From assembly GCA_007134055.1 (NCBI GenBank), contig SLLM01000248.1, forward strand, positions 1-40,038: a DNA stretch of 40,038 nucleotides. Reading direction: 5' to 3'. Positions 32,879-40,038 of the stretch are shown here, piece after piece. The position numbers and the translations under genes are program-made. The notes under the pieces were generated by a model, which was not told the origin of the DNA, did no database searches, and worked only from the letters and a program-made list of their open reading frames with translations. Source of the stretch: Ectothiorhodospiraceae bacterium. Lineage in GTDB: Bacteria > Pseudomonadota > Gammaproteobacteria > Nitrococcales > Aquisalimonadaceae. Positions within the stretch are counted from its first letter, which is position 1. Every line of letters begins with the position of its first letter.

Positions 32879-32927
32879 GAATGAATGTCCTGCTGGACAG
32901 ACCGCCGGTTTTGCGTTTAATTCATTC
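32879..32927. promoter_or_regulatory. Facing pair GAATGAAT / ATTCATTC upstream of the XRE-cupin gene
   Basis: GAATGAAT (32879-32886) and ATTCATTC (32920-32927) are perfect complements with centres 41 bases apart, about four helical turns. The same orientation and sequence occur at 18652-18722 before the molybdenum hydroxylase operon with a spacing two turns longer. Confidence 0.5.
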
Positions 32928-33057
32928 AGACACGAGAGCCATTGATTCGATCGGCAGCCACGGGTCCAGCCACCCGCGCAATGCTGCCCCGATCTGGCCG
33001 CACCCTCCGGGTGACGGTACAGTCAGGCCCCTGAACGGAGTAGCTGGAGGTCGTCAG

Positions 33058-33675
33058 GTGACGAGCGTACGAGTCCATGCAGACACACCCGGGGAAGACA
33101 CGGACTTCGCAGCCGGGCAGACCACCCCTCTGGGCATTGATGTCGGCGCGCGGTTGCGCATGGCCCGGGAAGCCAGGGGGTTGTCGCAGCGCGAGCTGGC
33201 ACGCCGGACCGGGGTGACAAACGGAACCATATCCCTGATCGAACAGAACAAGAACAGCCCCTCGGTCGCGTCGCTGAAGAAGGTGCTGGACGGCATCCCC
33301 ATGTCCCTGGCCGAATTCTTTGCCCTGGACACATCCTCCACCGGCCAGGTGTTCTTCCGCCAGGACGAGCTGGTGGAGATCAGCGACGGTCTCCTCGAAT
33401 TCAAGCAGATCGGCAATACCGCCGGCGCCCGGCTGCAGATGATGCTGGAGCGCTACCGCCCCGGCGCCGACACCGGCCGCTCCATGTACCGGCATGAAGG
33501 GGAGGAGGCCGGCTTCATCGTCTCCGGCAAGGTCGAGATCACGGTGGGCGCCGAACGGCGCGTGCTCGGGCCCGGCGAGGCCTACTACTTCGATAGCCGC
33601 ACGCCCCACCGCTTCCGCAATACCGGCAAGGAGGACTGCGTCCTCATCAGCGCCTGTACCCCGCCTTCGTTTTGA
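33058..33675 (+). CDS. XRE-family regulator with C-terminal cupin domain (PuuR-like)
   Basis: 205 residues from GTG 33058, chosen for the GGAGG eight bases upstream; the 90 extra residues in the track look non-coding and cover the operators. The helix-turn-helix (about 28-85) reads RLRMAREARGLSQRELARRTGVTNGTISLIEQNKNSPSVASLKKVL. The cupin (about 110-200) has YRHEGEEAGFIVSGKVEITVGAERRVLGPGEAYYFDSRTPHRFRN. This architecture is typical of PuuR-type regulators of amine and amino-acid breakdown. It is flanked by the pxp operon and an aminotransferase and probably controls both. Confidence 0.92.
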   Translation: MTSVRVHADTPGEDTDFAAGQTTPLGIDVGARLRMAREARGLSQRELARRTGVTNGTISLIEQNKNSPSVASLKKVLDGIPMSLAEFFALDTSSTGQVFFRQDELVEISDGLLEFKQIGNTAGARLQMMLERYRPGADTGRSMYRHEGEEAGFIVSGKVEITVGAERRVLGPGEAYYFDSRTPHRFRNTGKEDCVLISACTPPSF

Positions 33676-33851
33676 CTCGCCCAACGAGCAGGCCGGACGG
33701 TCATGTACGCCGCCTCTTGGTTAAAATAATAAACGATGATAAGTTTTCCAAACGAGATACGGCCGGGAACGACGGTCACCCTCGGGGGCCGCGCCATCCG
33801 GAGCTGGACGGGAGGCTCCACCGTCCCCGCAACATACAAGAGGTGCAGGCA
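33676..33851 (+). promoter_or_regulatory. AT-rich promoter island before the aminotransferase gene
   Basis: A sharp AT-rich run, TTAAAATAATAAACGATGATAAG (about 33721-33743), interrupts GC-rich DNA. It is the likely promoter area for the aminotransferase, although I cannot fix a -35/-10 pair with good spacing. No inverted repeat longer than four bases was seen there. Confidence 0.4.
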
Positions 33852-35141
33852 ATGACCAGCAATCAACGTCTTATGGAGCGTCGCGAGCAGGCAGTTGCCC
33901 GCGGCGTTGCCAATCTTCACCCCTTGTTCGCCGCATCCGCGGACAATGCCCGGATCATCGATGCGGACGGCAGGGAGTATATCGATTTTGCCAGCGGCAT
34001 CGCCGTGCTCAATACCGGACATCGCCATCCGCAACTCATGGCGGCGGTGCGCAGGCAACTCGACTCGTTCACCCATACCTGCTTCCACGTCATGGGATAC
34101 GAATCCTATGTGGAGCTGGCGGAGAAGCTCAACCGGCTCACACCCGGCGCATTCCCGAAGAAGTCTCTGCTGGTCAACACCGGGGCCGAGGCCGTGGAGA
34201 ACGCGATCAAGATCGCCCGCTCGTACACGGGCCGCCCCGGCGTCATCGCCTTCGACGGCGGCTTTCATGGCCGCACCCTGCTGACGATGGGACTGACCGG
34301 CAAGGTGATGCCCTACAAGAAGGGTTTCGGCCCCATGCCCGCGGGAATCCACCATGCCGCGTACCCCAACGCCCTGCACGGGATCTCGGTGGAGGATGCG
34401 CTGCGCTCGCTTGAGGACCGGCTCCGTTTTGATATCGAGCCGGAAGCCGTGGCCGCCATGATCGTCGAACCGGTGATGGGCGAAGGCGGATTCTACGTTG
34501 CGCCGCCGGCCTTCCTGCGGGGCCTGCGGGACATCGCCAGCCGCCACGGCATCGTCCTGATCGCCGACGAGGTCCAGAGCGGGTTCGGCCGTACCGGTCG
34601 CATGTTCGCCGTCGAGCATGCCGGCGTGGAGCCGGACCTGATCACCATGGCGAAGTCCCTGGCCGGAGGGTTTCCCCTGGCGGCGGTCACCGGCCGCGCC
34701 GAGATCATGGACGCCCCCCATGCCGGCGGCCTGGGCGGAACCTACGGCGGCAATCCGGTGGCGGTCGCCGCTGCCCTGGCAGTGCTGGAGGTACTGGAAT
34801 CCGAGGGTCTGCTGGACAAGGCGGAACGGATCGGGCAGCGCAGCCTCGAGCGGCTGCGCCCGCTGCAGCAGAGCTGCGACACGGTCGCCGAGGTGCGTGG
34901 CCTGGGCGCGATGATCGGCATCGAGTTCATGCGTGAAGGCGTACCGGCACCGGACATGGTGCAGGCGGTTGTCAGCCGGGCGCGGGACCAGGGGCTGTTG
35001 CTGCTATCCTGCGGCATGCACGGTAACGTGATCCGGCTGCTGGCGCCGCTGACCATCCCCGACGAGGATCTGGAGCGCGGTCTCGCCATGCTGGCGGACG
35101 CCATCACGGCACAGGAGAAGGCGGGCCTGCAACCCGCCTGA
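33852..35141 (+). CDS. gabT: Class III aminotransferase, 4-aminobutyrate (GabT) type
   Basis: 429 residues from ATG 33852 (AGAGG upstream). It has the fold-type I class III pattern of GabT: YIDFASGIAVLNTGHRHP near residue 43, LVNTGAEAVENAIKIARSYTGRPGVIAFDGGFHGRT, the PLP ring contact ADEVQSGFGRTG (Asp239) and the Schiff-base Lys268 in TMAKSLAGGFPL. It transfers the amino group of GABA or 5-aminovalerate to 2-oxoglutarate. Opening of 2-pyrrolidone-like lactams by the pxp operon products would yield such omega-amino acids, so the context fits. Ornithine-type or beta-alanine-type specificity cannot be excluded. Confidence 0.92.
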   Translation: MTSNQRLMERREQAVARGVANLHPLFAASADNARIIDADGREYIDFASGIAVLNTGHRHPQLMAAVRRQLDSFTHTCFHVMGYESYVELAEKLNRLTPGAFPKKSLLVNTGAEAVENAIKIARSYTGRPGVIAFDGGFHGRTLLTMGLTGKVMPYKKGFGPMPAGIHHAAYPNALHGISVEDALRSLEDRLRFDIEPEAVAAMIVEPVMGEGGFYVAPPAFLRGLRDIASRHGIVLIADEVQSGFGRTGRMFAVEHAGVEPDLITMAKSLAGGFPLAAVTGRAEIMDAPHAGGLGGTYGGNPVAVAAALAVLEVLESEGLLDKAERIGQRSLERLRPLQQSCDTVAEVRGLGAMIGIEFMREGVPAPDMVQAVVSRARDQGLLLLSCGMHGNVIRLLAPLTIPDEDLERGLAMLADAITAQEKAGLQPA

Positions 35142-35206
35142 ACCAGTCCCCGGCGGCTGCATCGCGGCCCCGGGCACCGATTACGGGCAGGAGCCGCGTT
35201 CAAGCC

Positions 35207-36073
35207 ATGACATACCTGGTCTTTGTCACCATCCTGTGGGCATTCTCCTTCAGTCTGATCGGGGAGTACCTGGCCGGAAGCGTCGACAGCGACTTCGCCG
35301 TGCTCAGCAGAGTGATTCTCGCCGGCCTGCTGTTCCTGCCGTTCACGCGATTTCGCGGCGTCCCCGCACCGCTGGTGCGGGGCACGCTGCTGGTAGGCGT
35401 GCTGCAATTCGGGATCACCTACCTGTGCCTGTACCGGGCGTTCGGCTACCTGACGGTGCCGGAGATCCTGCTGTTCACGATCACCACGCCGCTGTACGTG
35501 GCACTGATCGACGACAGCCTCTACCGTCGCTTCTCCCCGATCGCCCTGCTGGCGGCCGCGCTGGCGGTGTTCGGGGCCGGGGTGATCCGTTACGACGGTA
35601 TCACCGAAGGGTACGTCATCGGCTTTCTGCTGCTGCAGATGGCGAACTTCACCTTCGCCGCCGGACAGGTCGGCTACAAGCACCTGATCCAGCGCTACCC
35701 GACCGAAATCCCCACGTACGCGTTCTTTTTCTACTTCTACGCCGGTGCACTGCTGATCGCCGGGCCGACGTACCTGGTGTTCGGCGACATGTCGATGATG
35801 CCGGAGACCACGATGCAATGGGGCGTCATCCTCTGGCTGGGTGTGGCGGCCTCCGGTGTTGGCCTGTTCCTCTGGAACCGGGGCGCATGCCTGGTGGATG
35901 CAGGCACCCTTGCAGTGATGAACAATGCCCTGGTGCCTGCGGGTCTACTGGTGAACCTGCTGATCTGGAACCGGGACGAGGATCTGCTGCGCCTGGTCAT
36001 CGGCGGCGGCATCATTGCCCTGTCCCTGTGGGTGAATGCCCGCTTCAGCCGCCATGCGGTGATCCGCGCCTGA
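35207..36073 (+). CDS. EamA/DMT-family membrane transporter
   Basis: 288 residues with ten hydrophobic helices in two related halves, as usual for drug/metabolite carriers of the carboxylate/amino acid/amine group. The start TYLVFVTILWAFSFSLIGEYLAG and the central FTITTPLYVALIDD match that group. It follows the aminotransferase after 65 bases on the same strand and may export or take up a related amino compound. The substrate is unknown. Confidence 0.88.
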   Translation: MTYLVFVTILWAFSFSLIGEYLAGSVDSDFAVLSRVILAGLLFLPFTRFRGVPAPLVRGTLLVGVLQFGITYLCLYRAFGYLTVPEILLFTITTPLYVALIDDSLYRRFSPIALLAAALAVFGAGVIRYDGITEGYVIGFLLLQMANFTFAAGQVGYKHLIQRYPTEIPTYAFFFYFYAGALLIAGPTYLVFGDMSMMPETTMQWGVILWLGVAASGVGLFLWNRGACLVDAGTLAVMNNALVPAGLLVNLLIWNRDEDLLRLVIGGGIIALSLWVNARFSRHAVIRA

Positions 36074-36092
36074 CCGGGACACGGGATCAGGC
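36068..36092. terminator. Hairpin between convergent EamA and cupin genes
   Basis: GCCTGA-N13-TCAGGC, with an inner CCG/CGG stem, overlaps the stops of both convergent genes. It has no T-run on either side. It is a candidate shared terminator. Confidence 0.4.
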
Positions 36093-36374
36093 CTTGAGCT
36101 CGATCTCGACAAAGGCGAATTCGTGCCCGGAGGCATTGATGACCTCGTGCTCCACCCCCGCCGGCCGGGAGTAGGACTGCCCGGCCACCAGTTCGGCATG
36201 CTTTTCGCCCGCCGCGTCGCGGATCAGCAGTGTTCCGGTGGTAATGGGCACCACCACGTAGTCGTAGGCGTGCCTGTGCCAGCCGGTGGAGGCGCCGGGA
36301 GCGAATCGCCACTCGGTAATGCACAGCCTCTCGTCGTCCCGCTGGACGTCGGGTACTGCCGGTATCGCATTCAT
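36087..36374 (-). CDS. Small single-domain cupin protein
   Basis: 95 residues forming one cupin barrel: FAPGASTGWHRHAYDYVVVPITTGTL is the first metal motif (two His) and GQSYSRPAGVEHEVIN the second (one His), so a metal site is likely. Small cupins of this kind act as isomerases, dioxygenases or ligand sensors; none can be chosen here. It sits about 100 bases downstream of the dctM stop on the same strand and may be the last gene of TRAP operon 2. Confidence 0.85.
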   Translation of the reverse strand: MNAIPAVPDVQRDDERLCITEWRFAPGASTGWHRHAYDYVVVPITTGTLLIRDAAGEKHAELVAGQSYSRPAGVEHEVINASGHEFAFVEIELKA

Positions 36375-36471
36375 GCTCTCCTCCCGCCTTGCCCTTTCTC
36401 AACCGAACCGTTGCAGATATGCCGGCGGGGAGCCGCACAACGGCGCCCTTTCGTTTGGCTTCTGCGCCCGA

Positions 36472-37785
36472 CTATCCATACAGCACGCCAGGAAGCCAGA
36501 GCGCAATTCCCGGGAACATGGAAATGAGGAACGCCCCGAAGCACATCAGCAGGAAGAACGGCAATGCCGCCCAGGCGATGGTGCCCAGGTTCTCCTTGGT
36601 CAGCCCCTGGATGACGAACAGGTTGAATCCAACCGGCGGCGTCATCTGCCCCAGTTCGATCAGGATGATCACGTAGATGCCGAACCAGATGGGGTCCAGA
36701 CCCGCCTGTGCGATCAGGGGCAGGGTGATGGGCAGGCTCATCACCAGGATGGAGATGCCGTCCAGGAACAGGCCCAGGACGATATAGAAGAACGCCAGGA
36801 TCAGCAGCAGTTGCCAGACGGAGAGATCGATGGCGGCAATGGCCTGGGCGATCTCCTGGGGGATGTGCAGGTACCCCATGGCGGTGGACAGGAACGCCGC
36901 CGCCACCAGGATGGAACAGACCATGGCGGACAGTCTCACCGTCCCCATGATGGCTTCCCGCAGCATCTCCCAGTTGAGCTGGCCGAGTATCGCGGTCACC
37001 ATCAGCGCTGCCGTGACGCCCACCGCGGCGGCCTCCGAAGGAGTCGCGAGTCCGGAATAGATGGCGCCCAGGATGAGCGCGATCAGCGACACCACCGGCA
37101 GCAGGTCGAGCAGCGCCCACAGCCGTTCCCGCCAGCCCGGCGCCTGATCCTTCGCGGCCGGCGCCTTGCTCGGATCCATACCGGCGCGCACGCCGATATA
37201 GAGCATGTAGAGGCCGGCGATCATCAGCCCGGGAATCATGCCGGCGGCGAACAGACGGATGATGGATACTTCCGCCAGCAGCCCGTAGATGATCATCACC
37301 ACCGAAGGGGGGATCAGCAGACCGAAGCTGCCCGCCCCGGCCAGCGAGCCGATGGAGAGATTGCGGTTGTAGCCCCGGCTGCGCAGCTCGGTGGTGGTGA
37401 TCTTGCCGACGGTGGCGGTAGTTGCAGCGCTGGAGCCACTGACCGCCGCGAACAGGGTGCAGCCGAGGACATTGGTGTGGGCAAGGCGGCCGGGGATCAC
37501 ATCCACCCATGGTGCCAGCCCCCGGAACAGCCGATTGGAGATATCGGTGCGGAAGATGATCTCGCCGATGAAAATGAACATCGGAATGGCCGCCACCTCC
37601 CAACTGCTGGCGCTGCGGTAGAGGATTGAGCTGGCAATGGTGCCGATGCGCTGCGGCGGGAAATCCAGCAGCAGGGTCAGCCCGGTGACGCTCACCATGA
37701 GCAGACCGGCGAACACCCACACGCCACTGCCGAGAAAGAAGAAGATGAGCGCCAGGACGACCAGGCCGGATATCAGGGCTTCCAT
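36472..37785 (-). CDS. dctM: TRAP transporter large permease (DctM family), second system
   Basis: 437 residues of hydrophobic helices with DctM landmarks LLIPPSVVMIIYGLLAEVSIIRLFAAGMIPGLMIAGLYMLYIG and GQMTPPVGFNLFVIQGL. It is similar in size but clearly different in sequence from the permease at 544, so the two TRAP systems are not recent duplicates. It follows dctQ after 17 bases. A cupin gene lies downstream. Confidence 0.95.
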   Translation of the reverse strand: MEALISGLVVLALIFFFLGSGVWVFAGLLMVSVTGLTLLLDFPPQRIGTIASSILYRSASSWEVAAIPMFIFIGEIIFRTDISNRLFRGLAPWVDVIPGRLAHTNVLGCTLFAAVSGSSAATTATVGKITTTELRSRGYNRNLSIGSLAGAGSFGLLIPPSVVMIIYGLLAEVSIIRLFAAGMIPGLMIAGLYMLYIGVRAGMDPSKAPAAKDQAPGWRERLWALLDLLPVVSLIALILGAIYSGLATPSEAAAVGVTAALMVTAILGQLNWEMLREAIMGTVRLSAMVCSILVAAAFLSTAMGYLHIPQEIAQAIAAIDLSVWQLLLILAFFYIVLGLFLDGISILVMSLPITLPLIAQAGLDPIWFGIYVIILIELGQMTPPVGFNLFVIQGLTKENLGTIAWAALPFFLLMCFGAFLISMFPGIALWLPGVLYG

Positions 37786-37802
37786 GGGGTGGCGGTCCTC
37801 GT

Positions 37803-38378
37803 TCAGCTGCGCCAGGGTTCGGGGCCGCGGTCCTCGTCCCCCGCGTCATTGCCTGCGTCGGCGTAGATGTCGACGGGACCGCCGATCAGCAGGCGCAGCA
37901 GGCGAACGCCTAGCTGCAGCGCCAGCAGGGCAATGCCCAGGAACACGGCGCCGGTAGGGATCCACATGGGCACGTCGACAACGCCCGGACTGGTGGTGCC
38001 CCGAGTGATGTGACGGGACACGGTGAACCACATCCACTGGGCGATGAACAACGTCAGCCACAACGTGGCCACCGCGCAGAAGATCTCCAGCACCCGCCTC
38101 GCCCGGGGGCCGAGCTTGTAGAGGACGATGTTCACCCGGATCAGCGCCCCCTCCTCGAGAGCGTAGGCCAGGGCGAGAAAGGTCATGGCGGCAACCGCGT
38201 ACCCGACGAACTCGGTGACCACGTAGGTGGATGTGGCGAAAAAGACGCGCAGCACGATGTCGAGCATGATGTGCCCGACCATGTACAGCAGCAGGACGCC
38301 GGCAACCACGGCCGCCACCCTGGCCAGCAGGTACGACACGTCCTGCAGGCGGTAGACCACCCACCTCAGGTAATGCAT
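37803..38378 (-). CDS. dctQ: TRAP transporter small permease (DctQ family), second system
   Basis: 191 residues with four membrane helices and a charged C-terminal tail rich in Asp and Glu. EFVGYAVAAMTFLALAYALEEGALIRVNIVLYKLGPRARRVLE is typical of the DctQ core. It lies between dctP and dctM, separated from dctP by 91 bases that form a strong hairpin. Confidence 0.92.
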   Translation of the reverse strand: MHYLRWVVYRLQDVSYLLARVAAVVAGVLLLYMVGHIMLDIVLRVFFATSTYVVTEFVGYAVAAMTFLALAYALEEGALIRVNIVLYKLGPRARRVLEIFCAVATLWLTLFIAQWMWFTVSRHITRGTTSPGVVDVPMWIPTGAVFLGIALLALQLGVRLLRLLIGGPVDIYADAGNDAGDEDRGPEPWRS

Positions 38379-38421
38379 GGCTTACCCCCCGGTCGACCAC
38401 CGACGCCGTTCCCGGCTGCCA

Positions 38422-38462
38422 GCGGGCCTGCCCCGACGCCGATTGCGCCACGGCAGGCCCGC
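38422..38462 (-). promoter_or_regulatory. Intercistronic hairpin after dctP (TRAP operon 2)
   Basis: CGGGCCTGCC (38423-38432) pairs perfectly with GGCAGGCCCG (38452-38461), and an outer G-C pair makes 11 bp around a 19-base loop. It begins eight bases after the dctP stop. Flanking near-repeats CCCGGCTGCCAG and CCCGGCTGCTAG bracket it. It likely protects the dctP message or reduces read-through into dctQ. Confidence 0.65.
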
Positions 38463-38469
38463 CCGGCTG

Positions 38470-39480
38470 CTAGCCCCGGCCAACGCGATCGTAGAACTCG
38501 TTGAGAATCTCCTCGGCGGCGCTGCCGGCGCCGTCGACCCAGGCCTCGATCACTGAATCGGCGGCCTGCTGCAGGTGCTCCATCACCTCGTCGTCGGGCG
38601 CGGTCTCGACGTCCACGTCCTGCTGGGCAAGCTCCTCGTAGTTCTGCTCCACCCGACGGGGCACGTTCTCCCAGGTGTAGTCGTTGGCCGCCTGGGCTGC
38701 CTCCATGACCGCGTCCTGGTGGTCCTGTGGCAGGGCCTCGAACTCCATCAGGTTGATGTGGCCCACGTTCAGCGGACTGGCGTAGTTGATCTCGGTAAAC
38801 GCCCGCAGGTGCTCCCACATGCTGGCCGCAACCCCGCCCTCGGCGGAGGTGAGCACCGCATCGATGCCGCCCGCCTGCAGCTGCGGGATGACATCGGACC
38901 AGGAGAGCTGGTTCGGCCGCGCCACGGACTCCCGGAAGGTACGGGTGCCGTTGGCGTCGTAGGTGCGGATGCGCAGGCCATCCAGGTCGTCCATGGTACG
39001 CACGGTGTGATTGGCCCAGATCCCGGAGGGCGGCCAGGCGGACGCATACAGCACCATCTGGTTGTTGGCGCGGAAGACTTCATCATAATAGGGCTGGGCG
39101 ATCTCCCAGAGAATCCGCGCTTCGTTCATGTCCGCCACCAGGAAGGGCAGCGACGAGAGTTCGAACAGCGGATTGATTCCGCCAAGCTGGGTGAGCAGCG
39201 TATCGGCCATCGGCAGGGCGCCGTCACCCACCGCGTCGAAGTGGTCCACGGACGCGTAACCCAGGGCCCCACCGGTATGGTGCGTGATGCGGATGTCGCC
39301 GCCGGTCAGTTCCTCGAGCGTATCCGCGAAAACCCGGTCCGTCTCCGCGTGCAGGGAACCGGACTCGTACTCGTTGGCCAGATCCCACCGCGTCTGGCTC
39401 CAGGCGATCTTCGGCAGGATGCCCATCGCCGCCGCGGCCGCGGTAACGCTGGACACCTTCAATATCGTACGTCTTTTCAT
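38470..39480 (-). CDS. dctP: TRAP transporter periplasmic substrate-binding protein (DctP family), second system
   Basis: 336 residues. The N-terminus MKRRTILKVSSVTAAAAAMG has a twin-Arg run close to the Tat consensus, so Tat export is possible in place of Sec. The mature protein keeps the DctP core GLRIRTYDANGTRTFRESV (ligand-carboxylate Arg) and PQLQAGGIDAVLTSAEG. It is very acidic, as in salt-adapted periplasmic proteins. Next to a hydantoinase/oxoprolinase gene, the ligand may be a cyclic amide acid or its product; this is inference. Confidence 0.93.
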   Translation of the reverse strand: MKRRTILKVSSVTAAAAAMGILPKIAWSQTRWDLANEYESGSLHAETDRVFADTLEELTGGDIRITHHTGGALGYASVDHFDAVGDGALPMADTLLTQLGGINPLFELSSLPFLVADMNEARILWEIAQPYYDEVFRANNQMVLYASAWPPSGIWANHTVRTMDDLDGLRIRTYDANGTRTFRESVARPNQLSWSDVIPQLQAGGIDAVLTSAEGGVAASMWEHLRAFTEINYASPLNVGHINLMEFEALPQDHQDAVMEAAQAANDYTWENVPRRVEQNYEELAQQDVDVETAPDDEVMEHLQQAADSVIEAWVDGAGSAAEEILNEFYDRVGRG

Positions 39481-39540
39481 GGTCTCGTCTCTCCTCGTTG
39501 CCCAAGCTGCTCTGCTGACCGGTGGCCACCGGTCATGGCG

Positions 39541-40038
39541 TCATGACCCGGTAACCGCCCGGCGTTCGGCCTCCGCCACCGCATCCGCTTCGTAGTTATC
39601 CCGGAGGTAGGCCGTAGTGAATTTGCCAGAGCGCAGATCTTCGCACAATGCCTCGGAACTGCGCTCCGCAGGGGGGCCGTACCCCCCTGCACCCGGCGTC
39701 TGCACGATGACGGCGTCGCCTTCCTTAAGGGGAACATGCTGGGGCTTGGAGGGCAACGCCGTGCGGGAACCCTCCGCGGAGAGCCGGACAAAGGCGCCGC
39801 ACCCCCCCTCGCCACCCCCAGCCAGGCCCCAGGGGGCGTTGCGGAAGCGTTCACCGGCACCGTTGAACACTGCGTCATGGCCAATGGGACGAATGACCCG
39901 GCGCAGCCCCAGCCCGCCGCGGTGACGTCCGGCACCACCGGAGTCGGGCACGAAGCCGTAGCTCTCCACGCGCAGGGGGTATTCCATCTCGATGGCTTCG
40001 ACCGGCAGGTTCGAGGTATTGGTGATATGCACCTGCAC
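39541..40038 (-). CDS. Hydantoinase B/oxoprolinase subunit (HyuB), N-terminus outside window
   Basis: The last 165 residues of a much longer protein; the family is usually 500-600 residues, and the M given in the track is only a GTG at the window edge. The C-terminal signature is clear: TNTSNLPVEAIEMEYPLRVESYGFVPDSGGAGRHRGGLGLRRVIRP, then PLKEGDAVIVQTPGAGGYGPP. HyuB works with HyuA as an ATP-dependent 5-oxoprolinase or N-methylhydantoinase. It stops 60 bases before the dctP start, so the TRAP system may be co-transcribed with it. Confidence 0.93.
   Translation of the reverse strand: MQVHITNTSNLPVEAIEMEYPLRVESYGFVPDSGGAGRHRGGLGLRRVIRPIGHDAVFNGAGERFRNAPWGLAGGGEGGCGAFVRLSAEGSRTALPSKPQHVPLKEGDAVIVQTPGAGGYGPPAERSSEALCEDLRSGKFTTAYLRDNYEADAVAEAERRAVTGS

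Larger units (their letters stand above)
32541..33057. promoter_or_regulatory. Regulatory gap between pxpA and the XRE-cupin regulator
   Basis: 517 bases without a supported gene, less GC-rich than the neighbours, placed between two divergent units. It holds a T-tract near 32660 and three separate inverted repeats (32691-32713, 32788-32806, 32879-32927). The region probably carries promoters for both directions and sites for the cupin regulator encoded next to it. Confidence 0.6.

Noticed and set aside
544-39480. The two TRAP operons as a recent duplication
   Set aside because: Subunit sequences differ clearly between the systems, including signal peptide type and ligand-site residues.
1-40038. 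CRISPR arrays, tRNA or rRNA genes, insertion sequences
   Set aside because: No regularly spaced direct repeats, cloverleaf sequences, rRNA segments or transposase motifs were seen on reading both strands.

Overview
The window is about 40 kb of GC-rich bacterial chromosome. Densely packed operons, ATGA/GTGA overlaps, two TRAP transporters, a BCCT carrier, acidic proteins and the gene families present suggest a halophilic or marine-type proteobacterium, most likely a gammaproteobacterium. That placement is inference, because no rRNA or other marker gene lies here. I saw no tRNA, rRNA, insertion sequence or CRISPR array.

Layout. (1) 1-5.3 kb: a minus-strand dctP-dctQ-dctM TRAP operon followed by an alpha/beta hydrolase cut by the window edge. 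It is divergent from a FAD-dependent oxidoreductase, and a GntR/FCD regulator follows. The divergent promoter holds several related CTGACATGTCAG-type palindromes. (2) 6.3-8.4 kb: a BCCT carrier overlapping a universal stress protein gene. (3) 8.4-18.4 kb: a signalling block. A heme oxygenase gene and a bacteriophytochrome-GGDEF gene (minus strand) stand divergent from a four-gene plus-strand unit: an NMT1/THI5-like periplasmic binding protein, a membrane multi-PAS GGDEF/EAL protein, KaiC and KaiB. (4) 18.7-24.3 kb: a molybdenum hydroxylase operon (FAD, 2Fe-2S and Mo subunits) with a MocA-like cytidylyltransferase and an XdhC-type maturation factor. (5) 24.4-32.5 kb: a minus-strand operon reading pxpA, biotin carboxylase, pxpB, pxpC, a biotin carrier, a TorT-like periplasmic binding protein, a double-NBD ABC ATPase and an RbsC-like permease. 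(6) 33.1-36.4 kb: an XRE-cupin regulator, a GABA-type aminotransferase, an EamA carrier and a small cupin. (7) 36.5-40 kb: a second TRAP operon and the 3' end of a hydantoinase B/oxoprolinase gene.

How the parts fit. Block 3 is the most unusual. It puts a light-sensing diguanylate cyclase with its chromophore-making enzyme back to back with a ligand-sensing c-di-GMP phosphodiesterase that is co-transcribed with a two-protein KaiBC module; no KaiA is visible. Blocks 5-7 look like a nitrogen/carbon scavenging region. An importer feeds a split, biotin-dependent amide or lactam carboxylase/hydrolase, an aminotransferase could process the resulting amino acid, and a second ATP-dependent lactam/hydantoin hydrolase sits beside another importer. 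The substrates cannot be read from sequence alone.

Regulatory structure is plentiful. Strong GC hairpins follow the binding-protein gene in all three importer operons. Paired GAATGAAT/ATTCATTC sites occur in front of two separate operons. Further inverted repeats lie in the 32.7-32.9 kb regulatory gap.
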